This document shows, one piece after another, positions 1 to 9,720 of a stretch of DNA of 64,000 nt (within the stretch, counting starts at the first letter, position 1; the number at the start of each line of letters is the position of its first letter). Made by a program: the position numbers and the translations under genes. The notes beneath the pieces were generated by a model. The model saw only the letters and a program-made list of their open reading frames with translations. It did not search any database and was not told the DNA's origin. The stretch comes from Ignavibacteriota bacterium (GTDB lineage Bacteria; Bacteroidota; Ignavibacteria; Kapaibacteriales; UBA2268): assembly GCA_019637995.1 (NCBI GenBank), contig JAHBUQ010000001.1, positions 62,001-126,000 on the forward strand, in the 5' to 3' direction.

Positions 1-1877
1 TCAGGCGATGCGCTGCCGCTCATTCCTTCAGAAATGTCACTTATATATGGAGATACATTAGCCACTTTACCCTGCATCATCTTAGTAAGAGTAGTAGCAT
101 CAAAATCACCGAGTCCTGATTCATTTACAATGCTTGCTGCCATTGAAGCAGAATGGTAATCATTATCAGCAGCAAGAGAAGTACCACCCATTCCCCAGGC
201 ACGAAGAAGAATCTGGTCGTTCTTGAAATCAGTTGATTTCAGATATACTTTTACATTATTTGACAAAGTTAATTCTGTAACATCAAGTTTATCATTTTTT
301 TTCTTAGAAACAATTTTTCCGGCTTTTGGTTTTTGTGTCATCAATGGTTTATCAGCATCAACATCTTCATAAGGCTTTATGTCCATCTTCTGAACTTCCT
401 GGTATAGAGCGAGTAGTTTACTTTCGCTTGGAATTTGAACTTCAGGTTTTTCAGGGAAGCTTGCAGCAACAACAAGACCGGCTTCTGACATTAGTGGTTT
501 TAAATATGCATTGATTTCTTCAACTGTGATTTCAGGTAGCATATCCTGATGAATTTTGTACTCAGCCTCGATACCGGGAACTGATTCTTTTTCATGAAAA
601 TGTCTGTAAAGTTCACGTGCTAAATCTCCGGATTCAGTTTTATCTCTTTCGTCATAAGCTTTTTTCATCCCTCTAAGAATTTCTGTTTTTGCTCTGTCAA
701 GCTCGGATTTAGTAACGCCAAATCTTGTAAATCTTAGCCCTTCTTCGAGAATTTTTTTATAAGATTCTTCAATTTTATCAATCTTAGGTACTGCGATGAG
801 ATTAAATGCTTCAAGTTCTTCAACTAAAAATCCATCATAACCGCCACCTGCATAAATGAAGGGTGCATCACTTTTGCGGGTAAATTCCTGAAGTCTGTAT
901 GATAAAACTGTATTGAATAAGTTCTTAATCATACTTTGTCTGTACTCTCCGTAAGTGCCTTCCTTGAAAGTCTTATCAGCTTTACGCTTGAATACCATCA
1001 TATATGATGGAGTTGGAAGTTCTTTATCTGAAGCAATTGAAAAAACCGGTTTTGAGTTAATAGGTATATTGTAATCCTCTCTTTTCTTAGGATTATCAGG
1101 ATTTTTGATGCTTCCGAAATATTTTTTTACATAATTTTCCATTTCGTCAACATTGATATCACCAACAACAATCACAGCAGACAAATTAGGTCTGTAAAAA
1201 TCATTAAAAAATCTTGTAAATGCTTCTCTTGGAGCTGTTTGGATAATTGTAGTATCACCAATTGGAAATCGTTTAGCAAATTTACTTTCACCTAAAATTG
1301 CTTCTAAATGCTTTTGCTGGGTTCTGCCATTTGCATTAGCCTGATACAATCTCCATTCTTCCATAATTACGCCACGTTCTTTCTCTATTTCTTCGGGGTC
1401 AAAACTTATATTTGAGAGCCAGTCCTGAAGAACCTGGAAGCCTTTTTCAAGAAGACCCTCCTTATCCAAAGGAATTGTAATCATGTAGTATGTTCTGTCG
1501 AATCCAGTATTAGCGTTGACATCAGCACCGAATCTCATACCTGTTTCTTCCAAAAAGCCTACTAATTTGTCTTTTGGAAAATTCTTTGTTCCGTTGAAAG
1601 CCATGTGCTCTAAAAAATGAGCCAGACCAGCCTGGTCATCATCTTCGTGGATTGAGCCTGCCCTGACAACAATCTGCAGGTCGGCTCTGTTCTCAGGTTT
1701 GCTGTTAGGAAGTATGAAATACTTCAGACCGTTTGAAAGTGTACCTGTTTTTACTTCCTGTTTCATAGGAATTTGGGCATTCAAATCATAACCGGATACC
1801 TTTTGTGATATTGCTGGTAGGTAGAATGCAACAATCAATATTAACGAAATTAAAATCGCTTTTGATTTGTTATACAT
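1..1877 (-). CDS. M16 family zinc metallopeptidase (pitrilysin-like), 3' end outside the window
   Basis: The reverse strand is open from an ATG at 1877 to the window edge, giving about 625 residues with the C-terminus missing. A hydrophobic signal peptide (about residues 5-23, ending AISQ) points to export. The inverted zinc motif HFLEH, followed by MAFNGT at about residues 85-95, is the catalytic HxxEH signature of M16 peptidases. The motif EKERGVIMEEW further on fits the glutamate-bearing helix that supplies the third zinc ligand. The length already seen suggests the two-repeat M16 type of about 900 residues found in Bacteroidota. Such proteases degrade peptides in the periplasm or at the outer membrane; the substrate cannot be told. 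The gene stands alone, 131 bp upstream of the mutS2 stop. Confidence 0.9.
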   Translation of the reverse strand, partial: MYNKSKAILISLILIVAFYLPAISQKVSGYDLNAQIPMKQEVKTGTLSNGLKYFILPNSKPENRADLQIVVRAGSIHEDDDQAGLAHFLEHMAFNGTKNFPKDKLVGFLEETGMRFGADVNANTGFDRTYYMITIPLDKEGLLEKGFQVLQDWLSNISFDPEEIEKERGVIMEEWRLYQANANGRTQQKHLEAILGESKFAKRFPIGDTTIIQTAPREAFTRFFNDFYRPNLSAVIVVGDINVDEMENYVKKYFGSIKNPDNPKKREDYNIPINSKPVFSIASDKELPTPSYMMVFKRKADKTFKEGTYGEYRQSMIKNLFNTVLSYRLQEFTRKSDAPFIYAGGGYDGFLVEELEAFNLIAVPKIDKIEESYKKILEEGLRFTRFGVTKSELDRAKTEILRGMKKAYDERDKTESGDLARELYRHFHEKESVPGIEAEYKIHQDMLPEITVEEINAYLKPLMSEAGLVVAASFPEKPEVQIPSESKLLALYQEVQKMDIKPYEDVDADKPLMTQKPKAGKIVSKKKNDKLDVTELTLSNNVKVYLKSTDFKNDQILLRAWGMGGTSLAADNDYHSASMAASIVNESGLGDFDATTLTKMMQGKVANVSPYISDISEGMSGSASP

Positions 1878-2008
1878 AAAAAAGCCTCAATAAAAATTAA
1901 AAATAATAAATTGTCATTTATTTAAAGTATGTAAACTGTTATTTTCTTAAATAATTGTAGTACGCAATAGTAAAATAGTAATATTCTATGTTTATGAAAA
2001 ACTGTAAT

Positions 2009-4393
2009 CTATAAATCCACGACTGTAACACCTGCACCACCTTCAACAAGCTCGCCCAAGCGAAAGCTCCTTGCATAATGCTGATACTTCAGAAAATCAT
2101 GTATTGCCTGCTTAAGAGCCCCTGTGCCTTTCCCATGAACAATCGTTACTTGTGGAACGTTACTGACCAATGCTTCCTGTATAAAATCATCAATCTTTTT
2201 TAAACACTCATCAGCACGCATCCCGCGTACATCCACTCTAGTTTTTACATCATATTTGATATAATCAGCAGTATCTTTCTTTACTGTTTTGTCTGCTTTA
2301 GCTTTTTTTAACTGATTTAGAGAAAGTCTGAATTTGAAGCCACCAAATTCTACCAAAGCCATCGAATCTTCCTCGTCAACCACAATAATAGTGCCTTTGG
2401 AATTGTTATCAATCATTATAACAGTTTCACCTGCTGCAAATGATTCTTCGACTTCGGGAGCATTCTCTGTTTTGCTAAGTTCTTGAGCTGACTTTACAAT
2501 TTTTTCTTTTTCTATCTGAAAATCATTCTTAATATCTGAGATTTTCTTTTTTTCTTCGCGAATTTCACGGATTGTATTTTCTATTAAAGAATTTGCACTT
2601 CGAACAATATTTTCGGCTTCACGCTTAGCAGTGCCAATCATTTCGGATTTCTTAGATTTTACTTCGCTGATACGTTTGCTATAATCATCCTTAAGTTTTT
2701 CAAATTTTATTTTCTCCTGAGCTGCTTCATTCCTCAATGTTTCAGCCTCTGCCTTATATTGCTGAAGTACTGCAATGCTTGTTTCGAGTTCGGTTTGCTT
2801 ATCGCCGAGATAGTTTTTAGCTCTATCCAGTACTAATTGGGACATCCCAATACTTGCTGATAAAGCAAAAGCATAAGAATTTCCCGGAATGCCGGATAAA
2901 AATTTGTAAGTTGGTTTTAGTTTGATACTATCAAACTCTAATGAGGCATTTACAATTTCCTCACGATTGAGAGCGTAAGTTTTGAGAGAAGACTGATGAG
3001 TAGTGGCAATAAAAAACAGATTCAGATTTATAAAAGTATCCAGAATTCCGCAAGCAAGTGCAGCTCCCTCTTGCGGGTCTGTACCGGAGCATATTTCATC
3101 AATTAAAATGAGAGAATCTTTATCACAATTATCAAGAATATCTTTTATCTGAATCATCTGTGAGCTGAATGTGCTCAAATTATGCTCTATTGACTGATGG
3201 TCGCCGATTGAAGCGAAAACTGTACGGAAATTCGTCCTGCAAAATCCCAGAGGAAATATTCCAGAAAGAGCAAGCAGAATATTCAGTCCGATACTTTTCA
3301 AGGCAACCGTCTTGCCGCCTGCATTTGGACCTGAAATTAAATGCCCGCGATGATTTCCGTCGAATTCAATAGTCAGTGGTATAATGCTCTTCTCTTTGCC
3401 TGTATGCATTAGAAGAGGATGGCGAACATTCTGCAAATAGATATAATTCTCATCTGTAATTTGCGGCTTGATTCCACCAAAATTTACTGCATATTTTGCT
3501 TTTGCATAAATCCCGTCAAAACGTGTAACGATATCAAGTGAACGCAATAAATCAAAATAATTTGAACCGATTTCTGAAGTTAAATTCGATAAAATTCTGT
3601 AAACCTCCCGGGATTCCTCATTATTTAGAAATGAAAGTTCATTGTTCATCTCAATAATTTCTGAAGGCTCGAGGAATACTGTAGCCCCGGTTTGTGAAAT
3701 GCCATGAATAATTCCGGGAATAACACGCTTGTTTTCTGCTTTTACAGGCAGAACGAACCTTCCTTCTCGAACAGAATAAAAATCTTCACGAACTAGATTT
3801 TCATCTACAACTTTTCGGAGAATTTTCTCAAGTCTGGCTCGGAGTTTTTGAGATTTATACCGAATTTCACCCCTTATTCTGGAGAGCTCACGAGTAGCGG
3901 TGTCTTTTACTTCGCCTGTATCATCTATTGCATCCACAATGTGTTTCTCGAGAATTTTATTTTCGTAAAGCAATGAAGTCATTTGACTGAGTAGGGGAGA
4001 GGACTCACTTTTTTCAGAAAAATAACTCTTAAGAAGTCTGAAAGAACGTATGGTATCAGCAACAGTTAAAATTTCCAATGCGCTCATTATTGCATTTTCT
4101 ACTTTAGATTTATGCAGTTTGTGAGTAATATCAGAGAGTCCGTCAAACGGAATATTTTCATTCCTGTACAAAAGATTTTTCATCTCATCAATTAATGAAT
4201 GTTCCTCATTCAGAAAACCAATATTTTCTAATGGTAATGATTGCAAAACATAATTTTTACCTAAATCGCTATAGGAATATCTTGAAATAAATTCAAGCAC
4301 TGCTTTGAATTCAAGCTGTTTCAGGGAATCCTGCAAAATTTTGTTTTCATACTTTTCTGAGAAATCCGGTTTCTCGAAATGATATACCGACAT
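2009..4393 (-). CDS. mutS2: Endonuclease MutS2
   Basis: The 794-residue product has the MutS2 layout: an N-terminal core/lever region, a MutS-type ATPase domain with Walker A GPNAGGKT (about residue 353) and Walker B LILIDEICSGTD (about 428), a long charged coiled coil (about 530-640), and a C-terminal Smr domain with VDVRGM and HGKGTG. It lacks the mismatch-binding N-terminal domain of MutS1. MutS2 proteins bind branched DNA or collided ribosomes, and the Smr domain cleaves nucleic acid; which role applies here is not visible. The start ATG overlaps the stop of the upstream yqeY-like gene by one base, so the two are probably translationally coupled. Confidence 0.95.
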   Translation of the reverse strand: MSVYHFEKPDFSEKYENKILQDSLKQLEFKAVLEFISRYSYSDLGKNYVLQSLPLENIGFLNEEHSLIDEMKNLLYRNENIPFDGLSDITHKLHKSKVENAIMSALEILTVADTIRSFRLLKSYFSEKSESSPLLSQMTSLLYENKILEKHIVDAIDDTGEVKDTATRELSRIRGEIRYKSQKLRARLEKILRKVVDENLVREDFYSVREGRFVLPVKAENKRVIPGIIHGISQTGATVFLEPSEIIEMNNELSFLNNEESREVYRILSNLTSEIGSNYFDLLRSLDIVTRFDGIYAKAKYAVNFGGIKPQITDENYIYLQNVRHPLLMHTGKEKSIIPLTIEFDGNHRGHLISGPNAGGKTVALKSIGLNILLALSGIFPLGFCRTNFRTVFASIGDHQSIEHNLSTFSSQMIQIKDILDNCDKDSLILIDEICSGTDPQEGAALACGILDTFINLNLFFIATTHQSSLKTYALNREEIVNASLEFDSIKLKPTYKFLSGIPGNSYAFALSASIGMSQLVLDRAKNYLGDKQTELETSIAVLQQYKAEAETLRNEAAQEKIKFEKLKDDYSKRISEVKSKKSEMIGTAKREAENIVRSANSLIENTIREIREEKKKISDIKNDFQIEKEKIVKSAQELSKTENAPEVEESFAAGETVIMIDNNSKGTIIVVDEEDSMALVEFGGFKFRLSLNQLKKAKADKTVKKDTADYIKYDVKTRVDVRGMRADECLKKIDDFIQEALVSNVPQVTIVHGKGTGALKQAIHDFLKYQHYARSFRLGELVEGGAGVTVVDL

Positions 4394-4848
4394 TAATTAG
4401 TCGCTCCGAGTATAGATTTTACAATTGACTGCACTTTGTTGCCGTCTGCCTGTCCGCTGAGTGCTTTCATAGCCGGACCCATTACTTTTCCGAAATCTTT
4501 TTCAGATGTTGCTCCTACTTTTTCAATAATTCCTTTGACAATTTCTTGAATTTCTTCATCTGTAAGCTGTTTTGGAAGAAATTCCTGAATAATTGCCAGC
4601 TCAGCTGTTTCCTGAGCAGCTGCATCATCTCTGCCAGCCTGTGAATACATATCAATAGCGTCTTTACGCTTTTTGGCAAGTGAATTCAAAATTTTAATTT
4701 CATCATCAGATGTCATCTCCCGACCTGCACCACTTTTAGCAAATTCAATAATTGAAGCCCGGACCGAGCGCAATGTATCGAGACGTAACTTATCGCCGTT
4801 CTTCATTGCGGCTTTCAATTCTTCATTAATTTTTATTTCTAAAGACAT
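4393..4848 (-). CDS. GatB/YqeY domain protein
   Basis: A 151-residue protein that matches the YqeY family over its full length. It has the N-terminal MSLEIKINEELKAAMKNGDK region, LRSVRASI, and a C-terminal FGKVMGPAMKALSGQADG segment typical of the helical domain shared with the tail of GatB. In GatB this domain contacts tRNA during Glu/Asp-tRNA amidation; the function of the stand-alone protein is not established. Its stop overlaps the mutS2 start by one base, so the pair forms an operon on the minus strand. Confidence 0.9.
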   Translation of the reverse strand: MSLEIKINEELKAAMKNGDKLRLDTLRSVRASIIEFAKSGAGREMTSDDEIKILNSLAKKRKDAIDMYSQAGRDDAAAQETAELAIIQEFLPKQLTDEEIQEIVKGIIEKVGATSEKDFGKVMGPAMKALSGQADGNKVQSIVKSILGATN

Positions 4849-4949
4849 AATTTTTAATACCTTGATTTTTTATAAATATAATTACCATTAGAGAATTATT
4901 GTATAAATTTATTGTAAATATTTATTTAGAAATATTATTAATTCATCAC

Positions 4950-7364
4950 TTAAAAGGGCAATGAAATTGAGACAGCTCCGGCAGTTCTTCCTTTTGCATG
5001 CTCATTAATGCCAAATCGGATATCGAAAGCAAAATAAACAATATTACTTATAAATGTCGGAATTCTTGAAAAGCCAAAACCGGCTTCGGCATAGCCATGA
5101 TTACCTGTTTGACGATAAAATGAATTCGTGCTGTTGTAAAATTCTCCATAACTTCCGCCGATTGTAAGTTCCGGACCTCTTCCCTGGTATGTCGGCAGCC
5201 CCAACCATCTCCACCAAATATCCGAGAGATTATATAAACCCTGCACTGCATAAAACTTATCTCCTCCGTAAAATCCAAGTGGTGTAGTATAAAAATTTCC
5301 GAATTTGTTGAATATGAACAGTCGTGTTGCCATCCTGTGCTGATACTGCACAGGTGTATTATCGCTTGTTATACCTCCTGATACACCAACGAGAAGGTTC
5401 ATTGGACTATAGCCCGTATGAAATGTAGGAATTACAAGTGTAAGAAGTCCGCTTACACCGGTAAATGACTCGTCAAATCCGGTTTGCATACCTGCAAAAG
5501 CATCAATATTTATTGAAGCATCAAACTTATCAGGAAGCATAATACTGTTAATTTTGCCATAAGTGAAAGTTGCTCTTAATGTCTTGAACTCACCTTCTAC
5601 AGCCGCTTGGTTGTGTCGCCATTCATAATTTTCAAAAATAGATTTATCTGTATTTTTCTTCAAAGAAAATTGTCTGGATATATCGCCCCGAAGATTGAAA
5701 TCGAAATTTCGGTCAAACAATCTGATATCAAACCCAAATCCATCTGATTGATAAAAATCGAAATAATCTTCATGTACAAGCAGACCGGCGATAGAATTCA
5801 AAAAACGAGGATATTGTCCAATTGTGATTCCAAAAGAATTTTGAAGGGAATATACATCCCCGGATATACTTAAATTAGTACTTCCAAATCTAATATTAGG
5901 AAGTTTAAGGGCAGCACTGCCATACAGGTCTTGAAGCCCAAAGCTGAAATATCCGGTAGTGTTGAGAGAAAATCCTTTGTAAGCAGCTTTTGGACTCAAT
6001 CCCAATGATACTGAGCCTACTCTGTTAAAATCAAAATAAGAAACAAGCAAACTGTAAGTGAATTTATTAAAGTTATGTATATCAGAATCATTTGATCTAT
6101 CAGTGGTATCTAATTTGATAACACTATCAACTCTGGCATATATTTCTGATTCTCTGACCGATAATTCTCTCAATGAATTCTTTTCCCAAAATAGAGAATC
6201 TCTTTCGTCAGCTAAATTTGATACTGTTATACTATGCATTTTTTTATTATATAATGAATCAGGTAATTGTGAATTTAATTTTGCATCACTAAAAATACTC
6301 GTTGCTTTTACATCAGCATCTAAATCAAGCAAACCTTTTAGAACTTCAACTTTGGCTTTGGCTTCAACTTCCAAAAATGAGGGATACCAGATACTTTCTT
6401 CGGATTCGTTATATTTTTGTTTGATTGAAATTCCGGTAAAAAAAGGCAAAGCAGTAGTTTCGGTAGGCTTTAGGTCAATTTCTACTATATTATATGTGCC
6501 TTCAACAATATGAACAGTGCCTTCGAATCTTGGATAAATCTTCGAATTTGGAATAACGTTCATCACATAAATAAATCTGTCGTCATAATTTATACGCTCA
6601 GCAATTTCGAAATTGTATGATGATATTGCATATTTTCCAACCGGAGATGGGATTCGGGTTTTAAGAAAATTTATCTCGTCATCATAAAAACTAATAAAGT
6701 CAGATATAGCCATGAGATTATTATCAGCAGGAATGTTGGCGGTTTGCCGCCTTTTATTTATAACAGCCTCAGTAATATTTTTCTCATAATCTTTCATTAA
6801 TGTTGAATATGTTTCCATTATAAAAAATCTTTTGCTATCGTCAACTTCATCATCAGCACCGAAAGTAGCAGAAATTGAAAAAGAGCCATCATCGCCTGCT
6901 CCAGCAGAGAGAAGCGAGCCTCCGAGCTCCATAACAACTTTTGAATATAACTCTCCTGAGAATGTTCTTAATTTTTTTATGTTTTCGTCACGTTTTTTGA
7001 CTGCTCTCTCAATAATCTGCTCAGGTGTAATGCTTGCTGTAACATTAACATCACCCGTTTTAACAGGAATTGACTTCAGTTTGATTTCAATATTGAGATT
7101 TTCCTTAGCAACAATATATTTATGCGAGGCATAGCCAATTGAACGAATCAGTAGTGTATCGCCCTGTCTTGCTTTTAATCGGAAAAAACCTTTTGCGGAA
7201 GTATAGGTGCCGCGATTTGTACCTGCTACATTGATGGATGCACCCGGAATTGTTTTTCCGTTTGAATTGTCAACAATCGTCCCTTCTACAATTATAAGTG
7301 AGCTTTCTGACCATGCTGAAAGAGATGCTAACAGAAACGAAACTGCCAATACATAAATTTTCAT
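4950..7364 (-). CDS. DUF5686 / carboxypeptidase-regulatory-like outer-membrane protein
   Basis: This 804-residue protein starts with a signal peptide (MKIYVLAVSFLLASLSAWS) followed by a carboxypeptidase-regulatory-like beta-sandwich (about 25-110: VEGTIVDNSNGKTIPGASI, GTYTSAKGFFRL, IRSIGYASHKY). The rest fits the DUF5686 family of Bacteroidota: a middle domain and a C-terminal half rich in alternating aromatic/polar strands that looks like an outer-membrane beta-barrel ending in FDIRFGINEHAKGRTAGAVSISLPF-type strands (described, not aligned). No TonB box or plug domain is visible, so it is not a classical TonB receptor. Its job is unknown; surface transport or assembly is a guess. It is monocistronic between yqeY and the DUF2200 gene. 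Confidence 0.8.
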   Translation of the reverse strand: MKIYVLAVSFLLASLSAWSESSLIIVEGTIVDNSNGKTIPGASINVAGTNRGTYTSAKGFFRLKARQGDTLLIRSIGYASHKYIVAKENLNIEIKLKSIPVKTGDVNVTASITPEQIIERAVKKRDENIKKLRTFSGELYSKVVMELGGSLLSAGAGDDGSFSISATFGADDEVDDSKRFFIMETYSTLMKDYEKNITEAVINKRRQTANIPADNNLMAISDFISFYDDEINFLKTRIPSPVGKYAISSYNFEIAERINYDDRFIYVMNVIPNSKIYPRFEGTVHIVEGTYNIVEIDLKPTETTALPFFTGISIKQKYNESEESIWYPSFLEVEAKAKVEVLKGLLDLDADVKATSIFSDAKLNSQLPDSLYNKKMHSITVSNLADERDSLFWEKNSLRELSVRESEIYARVDSVIKLDTTDRSNDSDIHNFNKFTYSLLVSYFDFNRVGSVSLGLSPKAAYKGFSLNTTGYFSFGLQDLYGSAALKLPNIRFGSTNLSISGDVYSLQNSFGITIGQYPRFLNSIAGLLVHEDYFDFYQSDGFGFDIRLFDRNFDFNLRGDISRQFSLKKNTDKSIFENYEWRHNQAAVEGEFKTLRATFTYGKINSIMLPDKFDASINIDAFAGMQTGFDESFTGVSGLLTLVIPTFHTGYSPMNLLVGVSGGITSDNTPVQYQHRMATRLFIFNKFGNFYTTPLGFYGGDKFYAVQGLYNLSDIWWRWLGLPTYQGRGPELTIGGSYGEFYNSTNSFYRQTGNHGYAEAGFGFSRIPTFISNIVYFAFDIRFGINEHAKGRTAGAVSISLPF

Positions 7365-7454
7365 TTTTTTTCTAAAAATAGTTGCTGATAATTATAATAC
7401 GTGAAATATTCAAAAAAGTTATTAATTATGATGATTTTTTTCGAGATTCATAGC

Positions 7455-7820
7455 TTACGGTTTTCTTATTATCTTCTCAATCTTTTTGCCTTTCGCAAGC
7501 TCGTCCACTAATTTGTCTAAATACCTTACTTGTTTGGTCAATGGATTTTCAATATCTTCTATACGGTATCCACAAATTACTCCTTTGATAAGATGAGAAT
7601 TTGGATTTAATGTTGCTTTCATGAAAAATGTTTTAAAAGTTGCATTCTCTTCAACCAATTCCTGAAGATTATTACTGTCAAAGCCCGTCAGCCATTCAAT
7701 TACTTGATTTAATTCCTCAAGCGACCTGCCTTTTTTCTCTATTTTTTTGATATAATGGGGATATACTGATGCAAACGTCATTTTTGCAATTCTTTCATCG
7801 TGTTCAGGTGTTGTTTTCAT
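7455..7820 (-). CDS. DUF2200 family protein
   Basis: The 121-residue product resembles DUF2200 proteins along its whole length: MTFASVYPHYIKKIEKKGRS near the N-terminus, EWLTGFD, LIKGVICGYRIEDIENPL, and a C-terminal LDKLVDELAKGKKIEKI. These are small cytoplasmic proteins of unknown function. There is no signal peptide or membrane segment. It follows the DUF1801 gene by 17 bp on the same strand, so the two are probably co-transcribed. Confidence 0.85.
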   Translation of the reverse strand: MKTTPEHDERIAKMTFASVYPHYIKKIEKKGRSLEELNQVIEWLTGFDSNNLQELVEENATFKTFFMKATLNPNSHLIKGVICGYRIEDIENPLTKQVRYLDKLVDELAKGKKIEKIIRKP

Positions 7821-7837
7821 AACAATTTCATGTTTGA

Positions 7838-8206
7838 TTAAGTTAATAATTTTATTCTGTATTCTATCATTCTTTCGATTAGTTCAGTTGGTAGTGGTTT
7901 ATCTAATGGAAATTGAACTGAGCCTTTTCCTTTCTTGTAGTCTTCAAGTTCTGATTCAAATTTTTCTAAAGTTGTTGGGTGAGGGTATAATCCAACATGG
8001 CTTTTATATCCTGCAATCATGATTTGTTGTTCTCTTTTTCCACCTTCAATCAGAGCGTAGGCAGGAATATTGTAATTTATTAATTCGGTTGCTGTCGGAA
8101 CTATTCTCAGAATACAATCTTTCAATATGGCTAATGCAACTCTGGTTTTATCAGGTTGTGAGTCAAAATATTCTTGAACTGTACTAAATTCTTGCTTCAT
8201 AATCAT
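7838..8206 (-). CDS. DUF1801 (YdhG-like) protein
   Basis: A small cytoplasmic protein of about 122 residues with DUF1801/YdhG features: YFDSQP near the N-terminus, LINYNIPAYAL, a YKSHVGLYPHP segment, and GSVQFPLDKPLP near the end. The reading frame continues upstream to a TTG at 8215, but the ATG at 8206 (MIMKQEF), or the next one at 8200, is the more likely start; no strong ribosome-binding site separates them. The function of the family is not firmly known, although its fold is related to small alpha/beta proteins in some stress and metal loci. It pairs with the downstream DUF2200 gene. Confidence 0.8.
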   Translation of the reverse strand: MIMKQEFSTVQEYFDSQPDKTRVALAILKDCILRIVPTATELINYNIPAYALIEGGKREQQIMIAGYKSHVGLYPHPTTLEKFESELEDYKKGKGSVQFPLDKPLPTELIERMIEYRIKLLT

Positions 8207-8215
8207 TTTTTCCAA

Positions 8216-8601
8216 GCAATCCGAAATACAATTTATTCAAAATAATTTAATTTTTACTTTCCATTATTAATTTGTTATCTGTATAATATTGGAATAATAT
8301 CATTTATATGAATCAACTTATTTTTCAAAAATATGAAATGAAAGGTTTATAACCAAAAAATAATATGTATGAAACTAAATAAACTTGATTTTGGATTGCA
8401 AATAAATATTTCACAAAGAATTGCAAAAATCATTTTATTGATTGTGATTCAAAAGAAATACAATGTTATATTAATATGAGGAAGGAATTGAAACAAAAAA
8501 AAATGAAACAGTATAACAGGATATTGTTCATTGTTTAAGCCTGGAATGACCCTAAGCTGAGTTGGAATAAGTGCCTTAAAGAACTAAACTGTTCATTGAA
8601 T
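8216..8601. other. Non-coding stretch without recognised gene
   Basis: This AT-rich stretch separates the minus-strand DUF1801 gene from the plus-strand secreted-protein module. I see no convincing reading frame, tRNA or terminator in it. It ends in the decayed sorting-tail copy described next, so part of it may be further eroded sequence of an old module copy. Confidence 0.5.
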
Positions 8602-8704
8602 ATGAAGTCGGATATAGCTCTCGCTTCGCTACTTGCGGGCTTTGGTGGCTGGTTTGTATGGAAGAGTAGTGTAAAAATCCTCTTTTCATAAGTTTATCTA
8701 GAAG
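8602..8704 (+). pseudogene. Decayed 3' end of an IPTL-CTERM-type gene
   Basis: This segment matches the last part of the two intact IPTL-CTERM genes downstream (ends near 12536 and 14734), including the coding run for LASLLAGFGGWFVW and the following untranslated bases (aaaatcctcttttcataag). The upstream part of the gene is missing, GTCGGATATAGC appears to join two distant parts of the intact gene, and bases lost near the end shift the frame, so the arginines after the membrane helix are gone. A 29-residue frame (8602-8691) remains open but has no visible domain upstream. It reads as the relic of a third module copy. Confidence 0.75.
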
Positions 8705-8781
8705 TAGTACGTAACTGATAAATTATGGACTTTTTTATATAAAAACATAATCACAATTAATGAAAATATTAAAAATATTAG

Positions 8782-8810
8782 TTTGTTCTAAAAATTCTTT
8801 TGTATTTTTG
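8782..8810 (+). promoter_or_regulatory. Candidate Bacteroidota-type promoter
   Basis: TTTG at 8782-8785 and TATTTTTG at 8803-8810 resemble the -33 TTTG and -7 TAnnTTTG elements of the Bacteroidota primary sigma factor. The spacer is 17 bases, slightly short of the usual 19-21. It lies about 54 bp before the start at 8864. Only the motif match supports this. Confidence 0.35.
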
Positions 8811-8863
8811 AAAGTTAATATTTATACTTATTCTTTTTTTAACATAATTAAATGAGATGCTTT

Positions 8864-9720
8864 ATGAAGAAATTATTTTTTCCAATTTTGTTTCTATTAT
8901 GCAGTTTTATTGCATATTCTCAGCCTACTACAATTACCTATCAGGGAAAATTGCTTGATGCAAGCAATATGCCGATAAACGAATCGGCTGTAGCATTTAC
9001 TTTTGCTATCTATGACGCTGAAACAGGTGGCAATAAAATCTGGCCCCCCAATAATTCCGCAGCTACGAAATCTATTGACATTGTTAATGGATTGTATTCA
9101 GTAATTCTCGGAAGTGGTTCAGGAAATGATGAAGCGATAGAACCGGGCATTTTTAATGGCATAACACCATATCTTGAAGTCGGAGTAAATTCTACCACTC
9201 TCCCAAGAACAAGTATTACCAGCGTACCATTTTCGATATTATCAAATAATTTATCATCGAGTGCATGGGCTTCACCGGGTTCAATTGGCTCAACAGCTCC
9301 TAATTCAGCTGCTTTCAGCAATCTTACTGTAGGAACCGGTTCCAATTCATTTGCACTTCCAGCAACTCGTGGTACAAATGGACAAGTTTTGGCATCAGAT
9401 GGTACTGGAAATACAATTTGGTCAACTCCTACACAAGGAACAGTAACAAGTGTAACAGGAACAGCACCAATTGTTTCAAGCGGTGGAGCAACACCTGCTA
9501 TATCCATTAATGCAGCGACTACATCAGGAGCAGGCTCAATGAGTGCAGCTGACAAAACAAAATTAGATGGTATTGCTGCAAATGCAAATAATTATACTCA
9601 CCCAACAGGTGATGGCAATTTACACGTACCAGCTACAGGCACAACTAATGCCGGAAAAGTATTAACTGCAGGTGCAACTGCTGGATCATTAAGCTGGGAA
9701 ACACCTGCTAGTGGTGGCGG
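8864..9720 (+). repeat. 857-bp direct repeat, copy 1 (partner 12752-13608)
   Basis: The 5' 857 bases of this tail-fibre-like gene match those of the gene at 12752 with scattered substitutions and no length difference. Similarity stops abruptly after the glycine-rich GGTGGCGG stretch, where each gene continues with an unrelated C-terminal domain. Confidence 0.9.

Noticed and set aside
326..514. Plus-strand frame of 62 codons
   Set aside because: It runs opposite the M16 protease gene, whose HxxEH motif and signal peptide leave no doubt about the coding strand.
6058..6513. Plus-strand open frame opposite the DUF5686 gene
   Set aside because: It is an antisense shadow of a well-supported outer-membrane protein gene; it has no recognised domain and no upstream ribosome-binding site. 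The same holds for the frame at 6832-7134.
9010..9555. Minus-strand open frame of 181 codons, mirrored at 12898-13443
   Set aside because: Both copies lie opposite the duplicated tail-fibre part and are conserved only because the sense gene is. The composition (valine, proline, alanine) follows from reading the repetitive sense codons backwards, and no signal or start site supports expression.
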